This document shows positions 9,124-17,748 of a stretch of DNA of 64,000 nucleotides, piece after piece; positions within the stretch are counted from its first letter, which is position 1, and each line of letters starts with the position of its first letter. Location: NCBI RefSeq assembly GCF_003148825.1, contig NZ_QGGZ01000007.1:1-64000 (forward strand), in the 5' to 3' direction. The translations under genes were made by a program, and so were the position numbers. This stretch comes from Streptomyces sp. CG 926. Lineage in GTDB: Bacteria > Actinomycetota > Actinomycetes > Streptomycetales > Streptomycetaceae. The notes beneath the pieces are model-generated. The model searched no databases, was not told the origin of the DNA, and worked only from the letters and a program-made list of their open reading frames with translations.

Positions 9124-9464
9124 GCACCGCCGTGGACGACGACCTCTGGTCCGCGATAGGCGACCCGACCCGACGCCGCATGATCGACCTCCTGCTGGTC
9201 GACGGCCAAGGGACGGCGACGACCCTCAGCGCGCACCTGCCCGTGACCCGACAGGCCGTGACCAAGCACCTGGCCGTGCTCGACCGGGTCGGGCTGGTCC
9301 GGTCGGCGCCGGCCGGACGGGAGAAGCGCTACCAGGTGGACGAGGCGCAGCTGGCCCGAGCCGTGGCGCAGCTGAACTCCGTCGGCGAGATGTGGGACGC
9401 CCGCCTGCGGCGCGTCAAGAGCCTCGCCGAAGCGATCCAACGTGCCAAGAACGCGCAGCAGTGA
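9120..9464 (+). CDS. ArsR-family transcriptional repressor
   Basis: A 114-residue winged-helix regulator: DPTRRRMIDLLLVDGQGTAT, then the recognition helix VTRQAVTKHLAVLDRVGLV and the wing AGREKRYQV. There is no cysteine, so it is not a metal sensor of the ArsR/SmtB type; it belongs to the ArsR group that travels with AHSA1 proteins. It probably represses its own operon through the GCAACC-N3-GGTTGC sites at 8564-8623. Confidence 0.92.
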   Translation: MSTAVDDDLWSAIGDPTRRRMIDLLLVDGQGTATTLSAHLPVTRQAVTKHLAVLDRVGLVRSAPAGREKRYQVDEAQLARAVAQLNSVGEMWDARLRRVKSLAEAIQRAKNAQQ

Positions 9465-9486
9465 CAGTGAGAAGGAGGCGAGCGAG

Positions 9487-9924
9487 ATGGTGGACATCCT
9501 GCACCGGGTAGGGATCACCGCGAACCCGGAGAAGGTCTACGAAGCGCTCACCACGGTCGAAGGCCTGGCCGCCTGGTGGACGACGGACACGAGCGGGTCC
9601 GGCGACGGGGTCCTGGAGTTCCGGTTCGGCGACGTCGGCGGCTTCGACATGAAGGTGCTCGACCTGCGGCCGAACGCACGGGTGCTGTGGGAGGTCGTCG
9701 ACGGTCCGGCCGAGTGGGTCGGGACGACGGTGAGCTTCGAGCTGACCCAGGAAGGCGAGTGGACGATCCTCATGTTCGCGCACGCGGGCTGGCGCGAACC
9801 GGTCGAGTTCATGAACCACTGCAGCACCAAGTGGGCGATCTTCCTGATGAGCTTGAAGTCCCTGGTGGAGACGGGCTCCGGCGCACCGCACCCGCGCGAC
9901 GTGCAGATCAGCAACTGGCACTGA
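9487..9924 (+). CDS. SRPBCC-family protein
   Basis: A 145-residue START-like fold (ILHRVGITANPEKVYEALTTVEGLAAWWTTD) related to but distinct from the protein at 8641-9123. It ends MSLKSLVETGSGAPHPRD, the usual C-terminus of this polyketide-cyclase-like group. AAGGAGG precedes the ATG. It is third in the ArsR operon, 22 bases after the regulator, so the operon encodes two potential ligand-binding proteins around one repressor. Confidence 0.87.
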   Translation: MVDILHRVGITANPEKVYEALTTVEGLAAWWTTDTSGSGDGVLEFRFGDVGGFDMKVLDLRPNARVLWEVVDGPAEWVGTTVSFELTQEGEWTILMFAHAGWREPVEFMNHCSTKWAIFLMSLKSLVETGSGAPHPRDVQISNWH

Positions 9925-10001
9925 CGCCCGCTCCATGAGTCCTGGACGCGGCAGACCGGCCCGGGCCCGGCCCGCCGCGTCCGTGCCACGGTGGGCCGGG
10001 C

Positions 10002-10511
10002 TCAGGCGTACGTGCCCGCGAACCAGGACGCCGCAGCCTGGGTGTGGAGGGGGAAGGCCAGCGTCGACGGGGTGCGCAGGACGTGCCAGCCCGTGGTCTC
10101 GTCCGTCGGCTTCGAGGCGGGGAGGTCCGCGGCCGGGCGGGGCGGGAGGAGCCCGAAGAGCAGGAGATGGCCCGCCGGGGAGCTCAGGGCGTCGGCCAGG
10201 ACCACCTCCGAGGCGGGAGCGGTGATGCCGGTCTCCTCGAAGAGCTCGCGGACGACCGCGTCGCGCCAGTCCTCGCCGAAGTCGATGAACCCGCCGGGGA
10301 GGGCGACGCCGCCGAGGGCCGGTTCGATGGTGCGGGTGATGACCACGAGGCCGGTGCCGTCCGCGTCCTCGACGGGGAGGAGGGTGACGGCCACCGGGAG
10401 CGGGTTGCGGTAGGCGGTCGCCCCACAGGCCGCGCAGGTACGGGGCCACTCGGGGGTGGGGTACGGCGCTCCGCAGGTGGAGCAGTGCGAGTCCTTCAGG
10501 TGTGCCGACAT
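10002..10511 (-). CDS. NUDIX hydrolase with zinc ribbon
   Basis: A 169-residue pyrophosphohydrolase. The NUDIX box is complete: GGFIDFGEDWRDAV followed by VRELFEETGI, with the REUxEE core. An N-terminal CSTCG...CAACGA zinc ribbon resembles NudC-like or ADP-ribose pyrophosphatase-like members. Substrate cannot be read from sequence. The start MSAHLKDSHCSTCG is chosen because the frame upstream overlaps the divergent promoter region and is low-complexity. Confidence 0.87.
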   Translation of the reverse strand: MSAHLKDSHCSTCGAPYPTPEWPRTCAACGATAYRNPLPVAVTLLPVEDADGTGLVVITRTIEPALGGVALPGGFIDFGEDWRDAVVRELFEETGITAPASEVVLADALSSPAGHLLLFGLLPPRPAADLPASKPTDETTGWHVLRTPSTLAFPLHTQAAASWFAGTYA

Positions 10512-10620
10512 CCGGCGATCGTATGCCAAGGGGGGTGCGGCCGGCGGTGGTTGTGGGACCCCTGGGACGGCGAGCTTCTCGTCCCTGTCGCCGTCGTCCC
10601 GCCGTGAGTACCGTGCCCGC

Positions 10621-10989
10621 ATGACTTTCACCTCGTACGAGGAATTCTGGCCGTACTACGTCGCGATGCACTCGCGCGCAGCCACCCGCTGGATCCATCT
10701 CACCGGCACCCTCACCGGACTGGCCGTGACCGCCTACGGGCTGGCGCGCGGCCGGCGGCGTTACCTCGCCGCACTCCCCCTGATCGGGTACGGGACCGCC
10801 TGGCCCGCGCACTTCCTGGTCGAGGGGAACAACCCCGCCACCTTCGGCCATCCCGCGTGGTCGCTGCGCGGGGACGCGCAGATGATCGCGATGATGCTGA
10901 CCGGCCGCGACGCGGAGCTGGGTGAGATCGCGCAGAAGTGGCTTGCCGAGAACCCGTGTCAGGGCCGTCCCCCCGTGGCAGACTCCTGA
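10621..10989 (+). CDS. Mpo1-like (DUF962) membrane protein
   Basis: A 122-residue protein with the DUF962/Mpo1 hallmarks: FWPYYVAMHSRAATRWIHLTGTL near the N-terminus, and WPAHFLVEGNNPATFGHPAWSLRGD with the conserved His and Asn. Two hydrophobic segments suggest membrane insertion. Yeast Mpo1 is an iron-dependent dioxygenase acting on 2-hydroxy fatty acids; whether the bacterial form shares the activity is inference. It is divergent from the NUDIX gene with 109 bp between starts. Confidence 0.83.
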   Translation: MTFTSYEEFWPYYVAMHSRAATRWIHLTGTLTGLAVTAYGLARGRRRYLAALPLIGYGTAWPAHFLVEGNNPATFGHPAWSLRGDAQMIAMMLTGRDAELGEIAQKWLAENPCQGRPPVADS

Positions 10990-11024
10990 CGATCCGTCAG
11001 ATTTGCTGACCAGGGAGGGGCATC

Positions 11025-11609
11025 GTGGCACGCACACGCACACCCGTCGTGAGCGGGTGGTTCACCGAGGACGCGCCGGACGGCGGGGGCTTCCGGCTGC
11101 TCGGCACCCGGTGCTCGGCCTGCACCGCGGTGTTCTTCCCGCGCGAGGACGCGTACTGCCGCAATCCGCACTGTCCCGGGGGCGGCGACCTCGCCGAGGT
11201 GCCGCTGTCCTCGCGGGGCCGGATCTGGTCCTACACCGACGGGCGCTACCGGCCCCCCGCGCCGTACGTGTCCGACCCGGCCGTGCCCTGGGAGCCGTAC
11301 ACGCTGGTCGCGGTGGAGCTGGAGGCCGAGGGGATGGTGGTCCTGGGGCAGGCCGCGCCCGGGGTGGGGGTCGCCGATCTGGCCGTCGGGATGGAGGTCG
11401 AGGTGGTCGGGGGCGTGCTGAACGAGGAGGGTGGGCTCACTGGGGTCTCCGGGGCTGCTGGGGCCACGGGGACCAACGCGGCCACCGGCGCCACCGACGC
11501 CACCGACGCCACCGACGCCACCGACGCCACCGACGCCACCGACGCCACCGACGCCACCGGGACCGTCTGGACCACCTGGCGGTTCCGGCCGGTGGGAGGC
11601 GCCGCGTGA
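11025..11609 (+). CDS. Zinc-ribbon/OB-fold protein (DUF35 type), thiolase partner
   Basis: A 194-residue protein starting at GTG after AGGGAGGGG. Residues 20-60 hold a zinc ribbon (CSAC ... CRNPHC) and residues 60-130 an OB-fold (GRIWSYTDGRY ... GYPYTLV-like). Such proteins pair with thiolase-fold enzymes and may deliver acyl-CoA substrate. The thiolase gene starts inside the stop codon of this one. The C-terminal 45 residues are an odd Ala-Thr-Asp tract encoded by a 9-bp tandem repeat, absent from family members as I know them. Confidence 0.85.
   Translation: MARTRTPVVSGWFTEDAPDGGGFRLLGTRCSACTAVFFPREDAYCRNPHCPGGGDLAEVPLSSRGRIWSYTDGRYRPPAPYVSDPAVPWEPYTLVAVELEAEGMVVLGQAAPGVGVADLAVGMEVEVVGGVLNEEGGLTGVSGAAGATGTNAATGATDATDATDATDATDATDATDATGTVWTTWRFRPVGGAA
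11481..11561 (+). repeat. 9-bp coding tandem repeat (GCCACCGAC)
   Basis: Seven perfect copies of GCCACCGAC at 11490-11552 are flanked by one variant unit on each side (GCCACCGGC and GCCACCGGG). The period of 9 keeps frame and encodes (Ala-Thr-Asp)n near the C-terminus of the zinc-ribbon protein. The perfection of the copies suggests recent slippage, so copy number is likely to vary between strains. Confidence 0.95.
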
Positions 11610-12802
11610 GCGCCGACATCGCCGTCCTCGGGGCGGGTATGCACCCCTGGGGCAAATGGGGCCGCAGTTTCGTCGAGTACGGGCGGGCCGCCGCGCGGGC
11701 GGCGCTGGACGACGCCGGTCTGGACTGGACGCAGGTGCAGTCGATCGTGGGCGCCGACACCGTGCGCTCCGGATACCCGGGCTATGTGGCGGGTGCCACC
11801 TTCGCCCAGGCCCTCGGCTGGCAGGGTGCCCGGGTCACCAGCGTGTACGCGGCCTGCGCGTCCGGCGCCCAGGCGGTCGGAGCCGCCCGGGCGCAGATCC
11901 TGGCGGGCCTGGCCGACGTGGTGCTCGTGGTCGGAGCGGACGCCGCGCCCAAGGGGTTCTTCGCACCGGCCGGCGGCGACCGGCCCGACGATCCGGACTG
12001 GCTGCGGTTCCGCGTGCTCGGCGCCACCAACCCGGCCTACTTCGCGCTCTACGCCCGGCGCCGGATGGCCCTCCACGGGGACACGCTGGAGGACTTCGCG
12101 CAGGTCAAGGTGAAGAACGCGGCCGCCGGGCTGCTCAATCCGTATGCCCGCTACCGCAAGACGGTCACCGCGGAGGAGGTCGCGGCCTCGGCGGTGGTCG
12201 CGGATCCGCTCCGACTGCTCGACATCTGCGCCACCTCGGACGGGGGCGCGGCCCTGGTTCTCACCAGCATGGACTTCGCGCGTTCGCGCGGGGTGGCCGA
12301 TCCGGTGCGGATCCGGGCCGTCTCGACGGTGACGCCCACCTATCCGCGTACGGTGCTGGACCTGCCGGACATCGCGACCGACTCGACGGTGGCGGTGGCG
12401 GTGGCTCCGGCGGGCGGGTCCTTCAGGTCCTCGATCGCGCGCGCCGCCTACGAGGAGGCGGGGCTCGGACCGGACGACCTCTCGCTCGCCGAGGTGTACG
12501 ACCTCTCCACCGCCCTGGAGTTGGAGTGGTACGAGGACATCGGGCTGTGCGGCGAGGGTGAGGGGGCGAAGCTCGTACGCGAGGGGGCGACGGCGCTGGG
12601 CGGCCGGATCCCGGTCAACACCAGTGGCGGGCTGGCCTCCTTCGGGGAGGCGGTACCGGCGCAGGCGATCGCCCAGGTGTGTGAGCTGACCTGGCAGTTG
12701 CGGGGCACGGCCGGGGAGCGGCAGGTGCCGGGTGCGCGGGCGGGGATCACCGCGAACCAGGGGCTGTTCGGGCACGGGTCGGCCATTGTCGCCGTGCGCT
12801 GA
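11606..12802 (+). CDS. Thiolase-family protein (lipid-transfer-like acyl-CoA thiolase)
   Basis: A 398-residue thiolase fold starting at a GTG that overlaps the previous stop by 4 bases. The nucleophilic-cysteine region reads TSVYAACASGAQAVGAARAQI, and the C-terminal region has NTSGGLASFGEAVPAQA and ANQGLFGHGSAI. It lacks the classical second C-terminal CxG thiolase motif, placing it with the SCP-x/lipid-transfer thiolases that work with DUF35 partners in side-chain or fatty-acid breakdown. The substrate is unknown. Confidence 0.87.
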   Translation: MSADIAVLGAGMHPWGKWGRSFVEYGRAAARAALDDAGLDWTQVQSIVGADTVRSGYPGYVAGATFAQALGWQGARVTSVYAACASGAQAVGAARAQILAGLADVVLVVGADAAPKGFFAPAGGDRPDDPDWLRFRVLGATNPAYFALYARRRMALHGDTLEDFAQVKVKNAAAGLLNPYARYRKTVTAEEVAASAVVADPLRLLDICATSDGGAALVLTSMDFARSRGVADPVRIRAVSTVTPTYPRTVLDLPDIATDSTVAVAVAPAGGSFRSSIARAAYEEAGLGPDDLSLAEVYDLSTALELEWYEDIGLCGEGEGAKLVREGATALGGRIPVNTSGGLASFGEAVPAQAIAQVCELTWQLRGTAGERQVPGARAGITANQGLFGHGSAIVAVR

Positions 12803-12904
12803 ACCGCCGGTGTCGTCCGAACGCTTGACGGCCCCCGGCAGCGGGTTCACACTCGCTCCACAGTCCCGCGCCGCGACCGGGACCCCGGTCCCCCCGTGAG
12901 AGCT

Positions 12905-12940
12905 GCGGCCCGTACCCCAGTCGGCGGGGGTACGGGCCGC
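12905..12940. terminator. Bidirectional hairpin between thiolase and conservon
   Basis: GCGGCCCGTACCCC (12905-12918) pairs perfectly with GGGGTACGGGCCGC (12927-12940) across an 8-base loop. It lies between two convergent genes, 8 bases from the cvnD stop, and probably ends both transcripts. Confidence 0.8.
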
Positions 12941-12947
12941 CTCGGTG

Positions 12948-13574
12948 TCAGGCTCCCGCGGAGAGGCTCCGGCGGCGTTCGCGTGCCAGGGACATCGCGT
13001 GTTCCACGACCCCCACCAGCACGTCCTTCACCGATTCCCGGTCCCGTGCGTCGCACAGCAGCACCGGTACCCCGGGATCGAGGTCCAGCGCCGTCCGTAC
13101 GGTCACCACGGGGTGCCGGTCGGCTCCGTCGAAGCAGTTGACCGCGACGACGAACGGGATCGCGCGCCGCTCGAAGTAGTCGATGGCGGCGAAGCAGTCG
13201 GCGAGGCGACGGGTGTCCGCGAGGACGACGGCGCCGAGCGAACCCTGCGCCAACTCGTCCCACAGGAACCAGAAGCGGTCCTGCCCGGGCGTGCCGAACA
13301 GGTACAGCACCAGGTCCTCGCGGAGCGTGATGCGCCCGAAGTCCATGGCCACGGTGGTGGTGCTCTTGCCCTCCACTCCCCCGGTGTCGTCGACACCGAC
13401 GCCCGGCTCGGAGAGCCGTTCCTCGGTGCGCAGGGGTCTGATTTCGCTCACCGCGCTGACCAGGGTGGTCTTGCCCACCCCGAAGCCGCCCGCGACCAGG
13501 ATCTTCAAGGTCAGCGGCTCGACCGGCGACACCGCGTGCATGGCACCGGTGCGGCTAAAGCGCCCGAAGGCCAT
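12948..13574 (-). CDS. cvnD: Conservon small GTPase-like protein CvnD
   Basis: A 208-residue Ras-like/Arf-like nucleotide-binding protein. The P-loop is GGFGVGKTTL (Lys35) and the switch region contains FGTPGQDRFWFLWDELAQG. The base-specificity loop is NCFD rather than the canonical NKxD, as in other CvnD proteins. Conservons cvnA-D encode a membrane-bound histidine kinase, a roadblock protein, a DUF742 protein and this GTPase, thought to act like a G-protein-coupled sensor. It overlaps cvnC by 20 bases. Confidence 0.93.
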   Translation of the reverse strand: MAFGRFSRTGAMHAVSPVEPLTLKILVAGGFGVGKTTLVSAVSEIRPLRTEERLSEPGVGVDDTGGVEGKSTTTVAMDFGRITLREDLVLYLFGTPGQDRFWFLWDELAQGSLGAVVLADTRRLADCFAAIDYFERRAIPFVVAVNCFDGADRHPVVTVRTALDLDPGVPVLLCDARDRESVKDVLVGVVEHAMSLARERRRSLSAGA

Positions 13575-14049
13575 CGATCACCTCACGCAGAATGGATTCA
13601 TCAGGCAGTTCTGCCGGTGGTACCGGCCTGGTCACGTGGACCAGTTCCTCATCGACCAGGTCGCCGATCAGGACGCGGACGACCCCGACGGCGAGGTCGA
13701 GATCGGCCGCGAGTTCGGCGACCGACTGCGGTCGGCCCCGGCACAGCCCGAGGATGTGGGCGTGTTCCGGGGAGAGGGTCATGTCCCAGACCGGATCGTC
13801 GGCCGCCGGTTCGGCGACGACGAGCGCGATCAGGTCGAGTCTGTGCTGACCCGCGTGGCTGGTCCGGCCACGGGTCATGGCGTACGGGCGGACGACCGGT
13901 CCCGCGTCGTCGTCGAACCAGTGCGCGTGGTCGGGGTCCAGCTGGTCGGGGTCGGGGTCCAGCTGGTCGGGGTCGTGGTGGGGGTAGGACGGGTCGACGG
14001 GGAGACCGGCGGAGATGTCCGTGGGGTGGCCCTGGCCTGAATCACTCAT
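13555..14049 (-). CDS. cvnC: Conservon DUF742 protein CvnC
   Basis: A 164-residue protein with the DUF742 winged-helix-like domain in the C-terminal two thirds (VVRPYAMTRGRT, LGLCRGRPQSVAELAADL, IGDLVDEELVHV). The N-terminal 50 residues are acidic and contain a perfect 7-residue duplication, DPDQLDP twice, from a 21-bp tandem repeat at 13931-13972. The C-terminus LREVIDGLRAL is shared by the family. Confidence 0.93.
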   Translation of the reverse strand: MSDSGQGHPTDISAGLPVDPSYPHHDPDQLDPDPDQLDPDHAHWFDDDAGPVVRPYAMTRGRTSHAGQHRLDLIALVVAEPAADDPVWDMTLSPEHAHILGLCRGRPQSVAELAADLDLAVGVVRVLIGDLVDEELVHVTRPVPPAELPDESILREVIDGLRAL

Positions 14050-14059
14050 GCCCTACGAC

Positions 14060-14497
14060 TCACCCTCCGGCTGGCAGCCCGGTGCGCGGGGCGGTCGCCA
14101 GGTGGTCGCCGACGCGCTTGACCATCAGCGTCATCTCGTACGCCACCTGACCGACGTCGGAGTCGGCGTCGGCCAGGACGGCCAGGCAGCTGCCGTCGCC
14201 CGCGGCCATGACGAAGAGGAAGGCCTCGTCGAGCTCGACGACGGTCTGGCGGACCCGGCCGGAGTCGAAGTGCCGGCCGACGCCCTTGGCCAGGCTGTGG
14301 AAGCCGGAGGCGACCGCGGCCAGGTGCTCGCTGTCCTCGCGGGTCAGGTCCTTGGAGCTGCCGGTGGGCAGGCCGTCGCCGGAGAGGACCACCGCCTTGC
14401 GGATGGAGCCGACCCGGTCGACGAGCTCGTCGAGGAGCCAGTTGAGCGGGCCGGAGCCGCGGCCCCTGGTGTCGTTGCCGGTCTGCGGTGCGGTCAT
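14060..14497 (-). CDS. cvnB: Conservon roadblock/LC7 protein CvnB
   Basis: A 145-residue roadblock/LC7 fold (LNWLLDELVDRVGSIRKAVVLSGDGLP ... VLADADSDVGQVAYEMTLMVKRVG). These proteins act as adaptors or GTPase-activating factors for the neighbouring CvnD in the model for conservons. Its ATG overlaps the cvnA stop by 4 bases, giving translational coupling with the kinase. Confidence 0.94.
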   Translation of the reverse strand: MTAPQTGNDTRGRGSGPLNWLLDELVDRVGSIRKAVVLSGDGLPTGSSKDLTREDSEHLAAVASGFHSLAKGVGRHFDSGRVRQTVVELDEAFLFVMAAGDGSCLAVLADADSDVGQVAYEMTLMVKRVGDHLATAPRTGLPAGG

Positions 14498-17316
14498 CGA
14501 CCGTCCCCTTCGTTCTCGTTCGCGGGACCGCCGGCGGCGGATGTGCCTGCCTCGGTCTCGGACTTCTGCTGTGCGTGCTGGTTGCGGCCCGCCGTCCAGC
14601 CACGCTGGAGTGCGGACATGCGCGTACGTACGTCTTCCGCGTCACGGTCGGCCGCCTGGTCGGGGGCGGCTTCGGCGGGTGCGGCGGACGGGGACTTCTT
14701 GAGCTGGGGCGCCAGGCTCGCCTGGCGGACCCGGCGGGGCAGCCCGCCGATGCCGGGGCCGGGTGCGGCGGTCCCCGCGTCGGATCCGGCTTCGGATCCG
14801 GCCGGGGAGGGCTGCGGGACCATGGACACCGGGCGGGGTTCCACCCGGCGGCCGTGGTCGGCGACCAGAGTCGGGGTCGGGCGGCGGCGCGGCAGCGGTA
14901 CGGCGCCCTGGGAGCGGGAGCCGTCCGGACGCGGGGCCTCCACGCGCTGGGTGTCCAGCCGGACGGGGCCGGTGGGCGCGTGCGACTCGCGGTCGCGGTC
15001 GCCCTTGCGGGGGCCGCCGCGGTCCGCGTGCCGGTCGGTGTGCGGCCGGTCCGCCGGGCGCAGGCCCAGGAGGGCGCTGCGCGGGATGCCGTTCGGCGGG
15101 GTCTCGTCGTCGAGCGTCGCCATGACCGGGCGGGCGGCGGCGCCGGTACGGCTCGTGATCGCCGTGGGGGCGTCGTCGTGCACGGCGGGGTCGTCGAGGC
15201 CGTCCAGCCGGTCCCGGCCGTTCAGGCCGCCGGCCGGAAGCGGGGCCTCCAGCTCGACCGGGCCGCGCAGGTCGCCGACGGGCAGCTGGCGGCCGGACGT
15301 CGCGCGCTGCATGGCGGCGGCCGTGGGCCGCTCGGAGCCGGCGCGGCCGGCCTTGTCGGACCTCAGGGGCTTGGCCGCGGCCCGGGCGCCGTCGAACCGG
15401 GCGCCCGCGCCGTTGGTCTCGGGGGCTTCGGTCAGCAGGGCCGCGGGCAGGAACAGCACCGCGGTGGTGCCCCCGTACGGGCTGGGCTGGAGGACGACCT
15501 TGACGCTGTGGCGCTGTGCGAGGCGGCTGACGACGAACAGGCCGAGGCGGTCGGTGTCGGAGAGCTCGAACTCGGGGGTCTCGGCGAGCCGGAGGTTCGC
15601 GTCGAGCAGCGCTTCGGGGGTCATGCCGAGGCCGCGGTCGTGGATCTCCAGGGTGAAGCCGTTGGCGACGCGCTCGCCGTGCACCTGGACCGCGGTGTGC
15701 GGCGGAGAGAACACGGTTGCGTTCTCCAGGAGTTCGGCGATGAGGTGGGTGACGTCGGCGACGGCCGGGCCGACGATGCCGAGGCGGGTGAGCCGGCGTA
15801 CCTCGATGCGCTCGTAGTCCTCGACCTCGGCGACGGCGGCGCGTACGACGTCCATCAGCTGGACGGGCTTGCGCCACTGGCGGGAGGGCGCGGCGCCGGA
15901 GAGGATCACGAGGCCCTCGGCATGCCGGCGCATGCGGGTGGTCATGTGATCGAGGCGGAAGAGGTCGGCCAGTTCCTCGGTGTCCTCGGTACGGCGTTCC
16001 ATCGTGTCGAGGAGGGTCAACTGGCGGTGCAGCAGCACCTGGTTGCGGCGGGCCAGGTTGACGAACACCTCGGAGACGCCGCGGCGCAGGTCGGCCTGCT
16101 TGACGGCGGCCTCGACGGCGGCGCGCTGGAGGGTGTTGAGGGCCTGGCCTACCTGGCCGACCTCGTCCTTCTCGTATTCGAGGTGGGGTGCCTCGGTCTC
16201 CACGTCCACGTGTTCGCCCGCGGCGAGGCGGCGCATCACGCTGGGCAGCCGGACGCCGGAGGCCTCGTGGGCCTCCTTGCGCAGCCGGGACAGGTCACGG
16301 ACGAGGTCGCGGCCGATGCGCACGGACAGGACCAGGGAGAAGACCAGTGCGAGGAAGCCGAGGATGCCGGCGGCGGCGGCCTGGACCATGACGTCCGTGG
16401 CCACGGGCTCGATGCGCTCCTGGTAGCGGTTGCCGGCGGCGGTGTTCATGGCCGCCAGTTCGTCGAGGACCTTGATGGAGGCCTCGTCCCACTGGGCGGC
16501 GGTGAGGTTGCGCGGCTTGTTGACCGCGCCGCCGGATATGAAGCGCTCCTCGGCGTCGCGCAGCGGCTGGGTCTCGGGGTTCTTCCAGTACTGCTCGAAG
16601 CTCTGCCGGTCCTCGGCGGGGAGGGTCACGAGGTTGAACTCGTAGAGCAGGGAGCGGTTGGCCGCGAAGTCGGAGACGTGGCGGACGTCGGGAGCGGTGA
16701 TGTTGCGCGCGGCGAGGGCGGAGGCGATGACGGCGTCCTCGCGGGAGAGCAGTTCGCGGGCGCGGCTGATGCCGACGAGGGCGCGGCCTTCCTTGTCCAC
16801 CTCCACGTTGTCCAGGCCGTGGAGGTTCATGAGGAAGTCGTAGCAGGGGTCGACCAGTCGGTTGTAGAGATCCAGGGCCTGGGTGGGATCCAGGGCGTTC
16901 TGGTCGACGGATCGGCGCATGGTGCCGATGCCTTGGAAGGCCGCGACGATCGACCGCAGGCGCTGGGCGCTCTGCGGGCTCAGCTCGTCGATGACCTTGG
17001 AGTCGCGGGCGCTGACGCTGATCTGCTCGACGGCCTGGTCGGTTTCGGCGCGGCGCTTGGTGAGTTCGGCCGTGGCGGCGGCGGCCCGGGGGTCGCCGAG
17101 GACGACCAGGGTCTGGCGCCGTTCCTTCTGGATGACGCGGACGACGTCCTCCACGGGGTAGCCCACCTTGTCGATGATGTAGGCCACGTCGAAGAGTTGG
17201 ACGGCCTCTCGGCCGGTGATGACTGTCGCGAAGCCCCAGAGGGCGGTCAGGGAGACGAGCGGCACAAGGAGCAACGCCACGATCTTCCGGCGGATGGACT
17301 TCCCGCGAAAGCGCAT
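14494..17316 (-). CDS. cvnA: Conservon sensor histidine kinase CvnA
   Basis: A 940-residue membrane sensor. A basic start (MRFRGKSIRRK) leads into a first membrane helix (about 11-33), an extracytoplasmic nitrate/nitrite-sensor-like helical domain (about 40-315), a second helix (about 318-340), a HAMP segment and a kinase core. The ATP-binding domain is clear: ELLENATVFSPP (N box), DRGLGM (G1) and DRLGLFVVSRLA. The last 300 residues are Pro/Arg-rich and disordered. It is the first gene of the cvnABCD operon and sits at the membrane. The stimulus is unknown. Confidence 0.93.
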   Translation of the reverse strand: MRFRGKSIRRKIVALLLVPLVSLTALWGFATVITGREAVQLFDVAYIIDKVGYPVEDVVRVIQKERRQTLVVLGDPRAAAATAELTKRRAETDQAVEQISVSARDSKVIDELSPQSAQRLRSIVAAFQGIGTMRRSVDQNALDPTQALDLYNRLVDPCYDFLMNLHGLDNVEVDKEGRALVGISRARELLSREDAVIASALAARNITAPDVRHVSDFAANRSLLYEFNLVTLPAEDRQSFEQYWKNPETQPLRDAEERFISGGAVNKPRNLTAAQWDEASIKVLDELAAMNTAAGNRYQERIEPVATDVMVQAAAAGILGFLALVFSLVLSVRIGRDLVRDLSRLRKEAHEASGVRLPSVMRRLAAGEHVDVETEAPHLEYEKDEVGQVGQALNTLQRAAVEAAVKQADLRRGVSEVFVNLARRNQVLLHRQLTLLDTMERRTEDTEELADLFRLDHMTTRMRRHAEGLVILSGAAPSRQWRKPVQLMDVVRAAVAEVEDYERIEVRRLTRLGIVGPAVADVTHLIAELLENATVFSPPHTAVQVHGERVANGFTLEIHDRGLGMTPEALLDANLRLAETPEFELSDTDRLGLFVVSRLAQRHSVKVVLQPSPYGGTTAVLFLPAALLTEAPETNGAGARFDGARAAAKPLRSDKAGRAGSERPTAAAMQRATSGRQLPVGDLRGPVELEAPLPAGGLNGRDRLDGLDDPAVHDDAPTAITSRTGAAARPVMATLDDETPPNGIPRSALLGLRPADRPHTDRHADRGGPRKGDRDRESHAPTGPVRLDTQRVEAPRPDGSRSQGAVPLPRRRPTPTLVADHGRRVEPRPVSMVPQPSPAGSEAGSDAGTAAPGPGIGGLPRRVRQASLAPQLKKSPSAAPAEAAPDQAADRDAEDVRTRMSALQRGWTAGRNQHAQQKSETEAGTSAAGGPANENEGDGR

Positions 17317-17748
17317 GGCCTCCCCAGCCTCCCCCAGGTCAACCCCGTTACCGGGGGTCGGTGTTCCGTCATTTAAACGGCGTGAGCCTACTACTGCTGC
17401 GGGGCAGCTTCGAAGGCGTGTCCGGACGTTTTCGGCCTGACCCCGGGAGGAAGATCACCAGTTGTCCGACACTTCCGGTCAAGACCGGCCCGATATGTGG
17501 CAGATGACACTTGGTGGGGCGTCAGTTCCCGCAACCCGATGGATGGCTGGAATTATTCGTTCCGCGATCATTCCGGTGCGAGAACGTATCCGCGATCCGG
17601 GAATCTCCCGGCGCCGCCGAACGTCTGTCAGTTCGAGGGGCGTGCCGGAACGGACGTGAGGGACGGCTGTGGCGGGGCAGACGCGTCACGTGGCAAGTGG
17701 GCAGGGCCGGCAGGCATGACGGACCGCGCGGTGGGGAGTGAGCGGACC
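17317..17748. other. Divergent intergenic region, conservon and membrane gene
   Basis: This 432-bp stretch holds the promoters of two divergent genes. On the minus strand TAGGCT near 17390 fits a -10 box for cvnA, but no convincing -35 is seen. Base composition is less GC-rich than in the flanking genes. I find no coding pattern, repeat or strong palindrome here. Confidence 0.4.

Noticed and set aside
11481-11561. Possible CRISPR or DNA-binding iteron array
   Set aside because: A 9-bp in-frame microsatellite inside a coding region; no spacers and no replication genes.
14488-17376. Open frame of 962 codons antisense to cvnA
   Set aside because: Shadow frame; the minus strand encodes a complete histidine kinase with N and G boxes and coupled downstream genes.
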